Part shown: one piece after another, positions 42,653 to 48,535 of the stretch
Layout: every line of letters starts with the position of its first letter
Position numbering within the stretch: the first letter of the stretch is position 1
Assembly (NCBI GenBank): GCA_017656295.1
Contig: JACDOC010000023.1
Span: 1-48,535 of the forward strand
Reading direction: 5' to 3'
DNA length: 48,535 nucleotides
From: Bacillus sp. (in: firmicutes)
GTDB taxonomy: Bacteria; Bacillota; Bacilli; Bacillales; JACDOC01
Program-made: the position numbers and the translations under genes
The notes under the pieces: model-generated
Databases searched by the model: none
What the model was told of the DNA's origin: nothing
Seen by the model: only the letters and a program-made list of their open reading frames with translations

Positions 42653-42994
42653 ATGATGTTAGCTTTTTGGAAAAGGATCCATGGGATTAACTTATGGAAA
42701 TTAAACAGAACGTTACTTAAATTATCAAAATCTAAAATATCGTTAGAAGAACAAATGAACAACGGGAAGATAACAATTCACTTTGAATCAAGACATTCGG
42801 AATTTCTTATTGATAATGAACAAAAGAAAGAGATTGAAGAATCGATTCAAAAACTGGAAGGTTTCGAGATTTTACGGTTAACTTTGTTAGAAGAAATTGT
42901 ACCGGTTTATAAAGAGCAACGTACCTTTGGCGGGGTATCGAGATGGCTTGAGATTCGTACGAAACAAATGAATGAAGAACATGCAGCTTCTTAA
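42653..42994 (+). CDS. Hypothetical protein (113 aa)
   Basis: A soluble, highly charged protein rich in Lys and Glu. An N-terminal basic helix (FWKRIHGINLWKLNRTLLKL) is followed by alternating strands (KITIHFESRHSEFLI) and helices (KKEIEESIQKLEGFEI). No family recognised. AAAGGGGGTAAC before the ATG pair 42653/42656 is a strong site and sets the start; the frame upstream to 42602 lacks one. It ends in a clear terminator, so it is very likely real. Confidence 0.65.
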   Translation: MMLAFWKRIHGINLWKLNRTLLKLSKSKISLEEQMNNGKITIHFESRHSEFLIDNEQKKEIEESIQKLEGFEILRLTLLEEIVPVYKEQRTFGGVSRWLEIRTKQMNEEHAAS

Positions 42995-43011
42995 TAGGAA
43001 CATCATTCAAA

Positions 43012-43046
43012 AAGAGCAGCCTTCACTTTGGCTGCTCTTACGTTTT
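43012..43046 (+). terminator. Terminator of the 113-aa gene
   Basis: AAGAGCAGCC (43012-43021) pairs with GGCTGCTCTT (43030-43039), followed by ACG and TTTTTTT. Confidence 0.9.
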
Positions 43047-43230
43047 TTTATTGTAGTTTCGATCGTATTGGCCATTGCCCAGAAGTTTATTCCTTCATTA
43101 TATATAATAGGTGTACAACAAACTCTCCTCCCTAACTTTTTATGAAGGGTGGCTTTCGTTTTATTTTCGGAAGAAATGTTTTTTTCATGGTCAGGAATAA
43201 TGTTAATAGGAAAACGGAAGGGGATTGAAC

Positions 43231-43413
43231 ATGGAAGAAACGAAATATTGCCGAGAATCGTATGTAGTAAAAACAAGCATCGTATTGCCACCCGATACAA
43301 ATAATTATGGGACAATGTTCGTCGGAAAGTTAAAGGCGAACATTGATGATGTCGCAGCCATTTCAGGGATCCGACATCCCCGTAAACCGGTTGTCACGGC
43401 TTCCACAGAGTAG
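43231..43413 (+). pseudogene. Truncated acyl-CoA thioesterase (YkhA-like)
   Basis: This is a 60-codon piece that opens exactly like the hot-dog acyl-CoA hydrolases: ESYVVKTSIVLPPDTNNYGT, MFVGKLKANIDDVAAISG and PVVTAST. In full-length relatives the motif reads MFGGKLMA and the protein goes on for another 100 residues (DSVDFL and on). Here GG is VG, and after VVTASTE the frame stops inside the 3' end of the convergent gene. GGAAGGGGATTGAAC still precedes the ATG. It lacks most of the fold, so it cannot be an active thioesterase. Confidence 0.8.
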
Positions 43414-44164
43414 GAGATAAGCGTTCATACGATCGAAGGGCATTGTATACAAACGATTCGTCCATATTAGCATAATGGACAATTCGGTTGGTCGCCTCAC
43501 TGATCGATAAAGCAGATTCTTCATTCAATTTTCCTATAGATGTACTTAAAAAAGCGGTTCCGTTGTTGTATTCCCAATGGGCGATTTCCTGTTGGTAAGG
43601 GATACGACATTCTACTAAAGCGCGTGGTTTAATATGATTTTGCGACCATTCGGCTGCTTGCCATAATGTATCAGTATCTATAGGGGTCAAATCGTATGTT
43701 TGATTCGTAATTTTACCATTAGGGCGTAAATAAGAGACAAGTAATAATGATTGAAGCCGGTGAATCTTCACTTGTGCCCCTGGAAAAAATCCGGTTAACC
43801 ATTGATTTGAAAAATCATCGCTCTCAGGACTAATTAGAACAGGTTCAATCCATTGATCACCTAAATCGCATAAATATTGGTACTTATCTTCCATAACGAC
43901 TGCGATATGACCGTTCAATGAAAACAAATCATGACCAATAGCATACGCTCGAATGCCATTTTTCTTGCATTCATCGAGAAGCCAGATCGCTAGATCGAAA
44001 CAATTCCCAGACGAACCGAACTGTTCCCGATGTTCCTTCATTAAAGAAACATCCCGTTGTTTTTTTTCTATAGGCTTATGAAAATACCATATTTTCGTTA
44101 ATGTTTCCATCGGAAAATCATCGAATTGGTACCAGATAGCTTTAATAAAGGCCGGAGCGTGCAT
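43394..44164 (-). CDS. Papain/arylamine N-acetyltransferase-like protein
   Basis: A 256-aa cytoplasmic protein with a likely Cys-His-Asp triad: Cys55 in GSSGNCFDLAIWLL, His86 in NGHIAVVM and Asp100 or Asp103 in YLCDLGDQW. The order and spacing are those of arylamine N-acetyltransferases and transglutaminase-like enzymes. The NAT signature RGGxC is only loosely kept (SSGNC), so the reaction is open. TTAAGGAGGAAGATTT before the ATG is a strong site. Its 3' end overlaps the cut-off thioesterase gene by 20 bases, so an insertion or deletion joined the two. Confidence 0.65.
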   Translation of the reverse strand: MHAPAFIKAIWYQFDDFPMETLTKIWYFHKPIEKKQRDVSLMKEHREQFGSSGNCFDLAIWLLDECKKNGIRAYAIGHDLFSLNGHIAVVMEDKYQYLCDLGDQWIEPVLISPESDDFSNQWLTGFFPGAQVKIHRLQSLLLVSYLRPNGKITNQTYDLTPIDTDTLWQAAEWSQNHIKPRALVECRIPYQQEIAHWEYNNGTAFLSTSIGKLNEESALSISEATNRIVHYANMDESFVYNALRSYERLSPTLWKP

Positions 44165-44288
44165 AAATCTTCCTCCTTAAAAAACTAAAATACTATTCGT
44201 ACATTTGTAAAAACAACTTGAATTATCTGAATGTTCACTCCATAATTATACAAAAATAGCAAGCTTTTATAAATAAGGAGTGATCCCC

Positions 44289-45032
44289 ATGACCAGTGTC
44301 AATCGACCGAAAAAATTACAAAAAGGTGATACGATAGGTATCGTTTTTCCTTCATCAGGAATAGCGGCTTTATGCCCGAGATGGCTAAAAAGAGGAATCG
44401 AAATGTTAGAACAAATGGGCTTTCAGGTTGTTCTAGGGAAGCTTGTCCAAAAGCGATAGGAATATATGGCGGGAAGCGTGGAAGAACGATTAGAAGACCT
44501 ATATACGATGTTCCAAAATGACGAGGTGAAAGCGATCATTACTACTATTGGTGGAACATGTTCCCACTATTAGAGTATCTCGATTACGAATTAATTAAAA
44601 ACCATCCAAAAATTTTTATGTGGTATAGTGATATAACAGCTCTTCATTTAGGCACTTATGCTAAAACCGGGCTTACCACCTTTTAAGGTCCAGCGATCTT
44701 ACCGCAATTTGGGGAATTCGGTGGGTTGTATCCCTTTACGAAACGCTATATGACGGATTTATTAATGGAAGGAAAAATCGTAACCTATCAAGCTTCTGAG
44801 GAATGGATAAACGAGCGGTTAATGTGGGATGAAAAGGATAACCGAAAACGAACCGCGCACCCAAACGAAGGCATGATTGTATTAAAAGAGGGAAGTGCGA
44901 CTGGTCCCATCATTTCTGGAAACGTATGAACCCTTATGGGGAGGAACCACTTGAGAGAACGAACAGGAAAAGCAACGTTTACATTATACCGCGCAGAGAT
45001 TACGAGAATTCATTTCAACTATTGAAAAGTAA
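44289..45032 (+). pseudogene. Broken LD-carboxypeptidase (peptidase S66) gene
   Basis: The start is well formed (AAGGAGTGATCCCC then ATG), and the first 56 codons read as S66: KKLQKGDTIGIVFPSSGIAA and RGIEMLEQMGFQVVLG. Then TAG (44457-44459) interrupts. The thread continues with AGSVEERLEDLYTMFQNDEV and AIITTIGGTCSH, changes frame near 44570 to LLEYLDYELIKNHPKIFMWY, and meets a stop near 44683 (TTF* where TYYGPAI is expected). It resumes in FTKRYMTDLLMEGKIV and NEGMIVLKEGSATGPIISGN, then shifts again. At least two nonsense changes and two frameshifts. Its former product would trim murein tetrapeptides or hydrolyse acyl-adenylates (MccF-like). Confidence 0.87.
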
Positions 45033-45129
45033 GAGTAGAACCTTCCTAATCTACAATAATATCATTATGTAAACCATGATAATTCTTTAGATCTTGACCT
45101 CAATGATAGAGAAAGGTCATATTAGAAAT

Positions 45130-45169
45130 AAAAGTCGATTGTTCCTACATAGAGGAAGAATCGACTTTT
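45130..45169. terminator. Bidirectional terminator between the S66 pseudogene and the GNAT gene
   Basis: AAAAGTCGATT (45130-45140) pairs with AATCGACTTTT (45159-45169), with an inner TTCCT/AGGAA stem. Confidence 0.85.
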
Positions 45170-45208
45170 AAATCTTAACTCCGTTTATCGTGTGTGTGCT
45201 TTTAGAGA

Positions 45209-45886
45209 TTAAATATTTAATAGTGATACAGTATCGTTCTCTTCTAAATTTTCTACCATTTCATACCAAGACTTCGGTTTGTTCGATAAGACAGAATAAT
45301 AACGTTTTAAAAATTTCACAACTAGCTCAGCTGGAAGTTTATTTACGTTATCGTCCATAGGAAGAAAACAAAGGTCGAGCCCTGTAACAGCCTCTCCATC
45401 ATTGTTCCAAGATGGGTGAACATAAGGGAAGTCAAGACGCTTATATCCAAGATGAGACAATACTTCACGACGTACGTATGGATCCATTGGCTTAATTCCG
45501 CCAAATTCATAATGCTCGACTCGGTAAGGATCATAAATTTCAGCAAACATTCCAAATAACTGTTTTCCGTTGGCAGCTGCCCAAGCGTTCAAATCCTCTA
45601 ATCGCTTTTGTGCTAAAAATCGACCGATACCAAGTCCTGCTTGGCCAATGATCGTAAAATCTGTCATGGCGACATTTAAATCTTCATAATAGCGGTACTC
45701 GGTCGCACCTACGACTTTTCCTTCGTGAACAGCCACATACACACGAATTCCCGGATCCTCTAGAGGATCTTTCCATTGATCGAATGCTAATACTTCTTCA
45801 GGAGGAAATACCTCTTGCATCAATTCGTGCATTTTTTTAAATAAAGGCTCCTCAATACTTGTAATTCTCCGATATTCCATTTTCAT
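45209..45886 (-). CDS. GNAT-type acetyltransferase, third gene of the nitrilase operon
   Basis: A 225-aa protein. VYVAVHEGKVVGATEYRYY, the loop QAGLGIGRFLAQKRLEDL (acetyl-CoA binding) and the following FGMFAEIYDPYRVEHYEFGG are GNAT features. A C-terminal extension of about 60 residues (LDLCFLPMD and on) is not part of the core fold. AAGGAG before the start overlaps the end of the preceding GNAT gene; ATG 45886 overlaps its stop (TGATG). Two different acetyltransferases in series after a nitrilase is unusual; the substrate is unknown. Confidence 0.8.
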   Translation of the reverse strand: MKMEYRRITSIEEPLFKKMHELMQEVFPPEEVLAFDQWKDPLEDPGIRVYVAVHEGKVVGATEYRYYEDLNVAMTDFTIIGQAGLGIGRFLAQKRLEDLNAWAAANGKQLFGMFAEIYDPYRVEHYEFGGIKPMDPYVRREVLSHLGYKRLDFPYVHPSWNNDGEAVTGLDLCFLPMDDNVNKLPAELVVKFLKRYYSVLSNKPKSWYEMVENLEENDTVSLLNI

Positions 45887-46572
45887 CATTCTCCTTGTGA
45901 AGGTTTGGCGGTATGAAAAGGATTTTTCCATTCCATTAGTGCTGCATAGTTACAAGATTCTTCGTCCTCTAAATAGTTAGCCACCACTTGAACAGGGGTT
46001 CGTCCGCAGCGAAGAAGGAAGGTAATGACAGGGTCCTTTAATTCACCTTTTACGACCGCTTCAAGGTATTGTTCGGCCGTCATCTCATGAGCTTTTTTAT
46101 GATAGCCAGGCATTCTTCCTCCGCCTAACAGACGTACTAATCCAAGTTGAATAACGACTTCATACATGGATTGCATTAGCCATTTTCCTAATCCTAATTT
46201 GCGGTAGGCTGGGCGTACGCCAATATCAACCACATAAAGCGTATTTCCATTCGGATTATGGTTCCGAATATATCCATTATCGGTGATTTCTTCCCATGTA
46301 TGAGCCGGATGATTTGGGTCAAAGTCTACAATTAGTCCAGTCATCGACCCAGCGATTTCCCCATCCACCTCAACACATAAGGCTCCTTCTGGAAAGAGCG
46401 TCACATGGTTTTTCAACTGCTCTGTGTTCCACCATAATTCAGACGGGAAGGGAGGGGGAAAGCTTTCCTGTTGAATACGGATTAAGCCAGGAAAGTCATT
46501 TTCATCATAATTTCGAATGACCGCCGGGACGGGCCGATCTTGGTCAAAGACGTAAAACTCCTTACGATACAT
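45886..46572 (-). CDS. GNAT-type acetyltransferase, partner of the nitrilase
   Basis: A 228-aa protein. AVIRNYDENDFPGLIRIQQ opens the domain, with GEIAGSMTGLIVDFD in the middle. LYVVDIGVRPAYRKLGLGKWLMQSMYE (acetyl-CoA loop YRKLGLG) leads to a C-terminal LRCGRTPVQVVANYLEDEES. This resembles the GNAT half of B. subtilis YhcX, where GNAT and nitrilase domains are one chain. Here they are separate genes 32 bases apart. AAGGAGGGTGAATC precedes the ATG. Confidence 0.84.
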   Translation of the reverse strand: MYRKEFYVFDQDRPVPAVIRNYDENDFPGLIRIQQESFPPPFPSELWWNTEQLKNHVTLFPEGALCVEVDGEIAGSMTGLIVDFDPNHPAHTWEEITDNGYIRNHNPNGNTLYVVDIGVRPAYRKLGLGKWLMQSMYEVVIQLGLVRLLGGGRMPGYHKKAHEMTAEQYLEAVVKGELKDPVITFLLRCGRTPVQVVANYLEDEESCNYAALMEWKNPFHTAKPSQGE

Positions 46573-46604
46573 GATTCACCCTCCTTGTAAAGAGCTAAGT
46601 CTTT

Positions 46605-47462
46605 TTATTTCCAATCCGGATATAGGTCAGTTCGGCGATCGCGCCATGTAGTAACAGAACCACTTTCACGAACTTGATATAACAGTTCTAAATCAAGATC
46701 AGCGGTCACAATCATATCGTGATTGATTTCCCCTTCGACCAAGATGCCGCGTGGAGGAAACGGAATATCATTCGGTGTAATGACTGCCGCTTGGCCGAAA
46801 TTCGCGCGCATAAAGTCAACTGTAGGAAGGGAGCCGACTGTACCAGTGGTAACGACATACACTTGGTTTTCGACCGCTCTTGCATGGCTAGTGTATCGAA
46901 CACGATGGAAGCCATGACGATCATCGGTGCAAGAAGGACAGAAAATAACATCGGCACCTTTCGCTTTTGCCATGCGAACGATTTCTGGGAATTCGATGTC
47001 ATAACAAGTCAACATGGCAATGGTTCCTTTTTCCGTTTCGAATACTTGTAGCCCATCGCCAGGTGACATGTTCCATTCTTTTACTTCTGTAGGCGTAATA
47101 TGGAGTTTTGCCTGTTCAGCGACTCTTCCGTCTGGATAGAACAAATGCGCCACGTTGTATAATCGGTCCCCTTTACGGATGACATGGGTTCCTCCGATGA
47201 TATGCATCTTTGTTTTCTTAGCCAAATCGATAAATAAAGTCCGATACTGTTCTGTAAAATCAGGGAGATCTTGAATTGTTAAAGGTTGTCCTTGATCATT
47301 ACCAATGGACATCAGCTGAGTGGTAAAAAATTCTGGGAATAAAACGAAATCAGCATCAAATTCTTGAGCTGTTTTAATATAATGCTCCACTTGTTGAGCA
47401 AATTCTTCAAAAGATTGGATGGTATGGAGATGATATTGAACGGCTGAAACTCTTAGTTTCAT
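46605..47462 (-). CDS. Carbon-nitrogen hydrolase (nitrilase superfamily)
   Basis: A 285-aa amidase of the nitrilase fold with a complete Glu-Lys-Cys triad: Glu44 in FPEFF, Lys119 in AKLHIT and Cys153 in LTCYDIEFPE. HARAVENQVYVVTTGTVG follows. It probably cleaves an omega-amide or N-carbamoyl compound in the cytoplasm. In YhcX-type proteins this domain is fused behind a GNAT domain; here it is the first gene of the operon, ahead of two GNAT genes. AAGGAGGAGGCTG precedes the ATG. Confidence 0.88.
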   Translation of the reverse strand: MKLRVSAVQYHLHTIQSFEEFAQQVEHYIKTAQEFDADFVLFPEFFTTQLMSIGNDQGQPLTIQDLPDFTEQYRTLFIDLAKKTKMHIIGGTHVIRKGDRLYNVAHLFYPDGRVAEQAKLHITPTEVKEWNMSPGDGLQVFETEKGTIAMLTCYDIEFPEIVRMAKAKGADVIFCPSCTDDRHGFHRVRYTSHARAVENQVYVVTTGTVGSLPTVDFMRANFGQAAVITPNDIPFPPRGILVEGEINHDMIVTADLDLELLYQVRESGSVTTWRDRRTDLYPDWK

Positions 47463-47826
47463 CAGCCTCCTCCTTTCTTGTCATCAAACTATGAAAATTT
47501 AGATGGCTATGATAATGTTATTATTAGCCAAATCATTTGTTTTCACAAGTACACACTTTCATGTAACATAGTGTAAAAAAGTATACTATAGCGAATAAAA
47601 GAAATAGCGGATTCTAAGAAATCTGTAGAAGTGATGACAGTCATCGATGTAGGATACAATCAAACGGGCAGCGGATTTTTTATAAAAATGGCTGCCCGTT
47701 CTTTGCTGTCTGTTTCTTTATCGCTATTTGGATAGGCTTGTATCTATACAAAAATTTGTACGCCAATTAAAGGACAGACTAAATGGTAAAAGAAGGTTAG
47801 TTTCGAGACTTTAAGGAAGAACGTAT
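47463..47826. other. Promoter-bearing gap with a hairpin
   Basis: AACGGGCAGC (47664-47673) pairs with GCTGCCCGTT (47691-47700). An inner AT-rich part can extend the stem. T tracts are weak on both sides, so it may terminate hxlR-type transcripts only poorly. The nitrilase operon promoter should lie in 47470-47640. No gene is seen. Confidence 0.45.
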
Positions 47827-48192
47827 TTATTTGGCGGACTCGTTGATTTTTACATGGTCCTTCACGACCGTCTCCAAATAGTTTTTTCCCCATTCATACA
47901 TAGCATCGAGAATAGGTATAAGACTTTTTCCATGTTCGGTTAGTGAATATTCCACTTTTGGTGGAACAACGGGATAAACTTTGCGATGAACAATTTGGTC
48001 TGCTTCCAGCTCTCGCAACTGGTTAACAAGCATTCTTTGGGTAATCCCTGGCATAAGTGACTTTAACTCACCAAATCGCTTTGTCCCGCCTTTACCTAGA
48101 TGCCATAATATAAGCATTTTCCATTTACCACCAATGACAGCAAGTGTCAATTCTTTTTCACAGTTATACGTCTTGCCACAAACATGTCCCAT
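47827..48192 (-). CDS. HxlR-family transcriptional regulator
   Basis: A 121-aa winged-helix protein. [20 protein letters not shown] (about 11-30), [16 protein letters not shown] (about 40-55) and the wing [15 protein letters not shown] are the HxlR signature. Cys5 and Cys11 lie at the N terminus where YodB, CatR and HypR carry the Cys that senses quinones or hypochlorite, so a thiol switch is likely. AAAGGAGGTGGAATAA precedes the ATG. A -10/-35 pair lies just upstream, as do inverted repeats further out, fitting autoregulation and control of a gene to the right of the window. Confidence 0.87.
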   Translation of the reverse strand: MGHVCGKTYNCEKELTLAVIGGKWKMLILWHLGKGGTKRFGELKSLMPGITQRMLVNQLRELEADQIVHRKVYPVVPPKVEYSLTEHGKSLIPILDAMYEWGKNYLETVVKDHVKINESAK

Positions 48193-48212
48193 TTATTCCA
48201 CCTCCTTTGACT

Positions 48213-48322
48213 ATTATAACCATTCGTAGACTTAATGTCGCTACATGCTCATAAAATACATACTATTTATGCATCTTGATCCCATAATTACCATAAATAT
48301 GCTTTTTTTGCATTATAGTATG
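48213..48322 (-). promoter_or_regulatory. hxlR promoter and flanking inverted operator-like motifs
   Basis: On the minus strand GCGACA (48236-48241) and TATAAT (48213-48218) stand 17 bases apart, 21 bases ahead of the start codon. CATACTATTTATGC (48259-48272) recurs inverted as GCATTATAGTATG (48310-48322), differing by one base in length. HxlR-type redox repressors bind TACTATT-containing palindromes, so these may be sites for the gene product itself. Confidence 0.55.
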
Positions 48323-48535
48323 TTTTAGAACTACATAATAATAAAGTGCAAATTTTTTAAGGGGAATTATAAAGACAAAGTTTTTCAACAAATAAATCTA
48401 CTTGTTTATTTTCTTACTCGAATACATCAAACATTCTTATTAATAACTAAACATAACTAAGGGAGCATTCCTGTAATGAGGAAAAATGAGATTTGAAACA
48501 AAAAAAGTCCCCTTGGTATGATACAGGGTGTCAAG
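48323..48535. other. Right edge, no complete gene
   Basis: AT-rich sequence without a gene. AAAAAAAGTCCCCTTGG near 48502-48518 looks like one arm of a terminator for a minus-strand gene lying past the right edge (on that strand, CCAAGGGGACTTTTTTT). The matching arm is outside the window. Confidence 0.35.

Noticed and set aside
1-48535. CRISPR array, prophage, tRNA or rRNA genes
   Set aside because: No regular repeat-spacer pattern, phage structural gene block, cloverleaf sequence or rRNA segment was found on reading both strands.

Overview
The window is a low-GC Firmicutes chromosome segment, most likely a Bacillaceae species (Bacillus/Geobacillus relatives). The reasons are strong AGGAGG-type ribosome binding sites with frequent GTG and TTG starts, dense hairpin-plus-T terminators, and clear Bacillus-type orthologues (AsnB of 632 aa, UgtP of 381 aa, a YkuK-like protein, a YmaF-like protein, FruRKA, CidAB/LrgAB, a CoA-type Nudix hydrolase, UvsE, and an HxlR regulator). 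No phage, CRISPR array, rRNA or tRNA was recognised. Identities come from reading motifs, not from database searches.

Bases 307-10041 form one nine-gene operon ending in a terminator. It encodes a degenerate HMG-CoA-synthase-like domain fused to a DUF35 zinc ribbon/OB fold, an SCPx-type thiolase, an acyl-CoA dehydrogenase with an LCAD/IVD-type active site, two MaoC half-proteins, an NAD-type short-chain dehydrogenase, an alpha-methylacyl-CoA racemase-like enzyme and two acyl-CoA ligases. This set is what peroxisomes use to shorten 2-methyl-branched acyl-CoAs. A CcpA cre-like box and an inverted repeat lie upstream.

Bases 10208-13754 are a membrane operon: an MFS transporter, CidA, CidB and a second Fsr-type MFS transporter. 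Bases 13796-20092 are mostly minus-strand housekeeping genes: DoxX, a zinc-ribbon peptide under two palindromic operators, MsrA, a BsuPI-like lipoprotein, an alpha/alpha-toroid protein, a YkuK-like protein, the glycolipid synthase UgtP and two small membrane proteins. Bases 20534-24146 carry a Nudix CoA pyrophosphatase, a secreted lipase, an acetyltransferase, a small lipoprotein and a zinc-ribbon protein. Bases 24529-28080 are the fructose operon fruR-fruK-fruA, with DeoR-type repeats over its promoter.

Bases 28310-31481 are in decay: a GNAT pseudogene, a GNAT fused to membrane helices, an orphan gene fragment, a DUF4083-like protein, an S51 peptidase and a wrecked secreted-protein gene. Then come an EamA exporter, a REP-like palindrome, an HD hydrolase, a YczE-type membrane protein, CorA, a seven-HxH YmaF-like protein, a C39-like peptidase, AsnB, an E. 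coli-type SpeD and UvsE.

Bases 43231-45032 hold a truncated thioesterase, a papain/NAT-like gene and an S66 carboxypeptidase pseudogene. A nitrilase-GNAT-GNAT operon and an HxlR redox-type repressor close the window. At least four pseudogenes within 17 kb point to active gene loss at these two spots.
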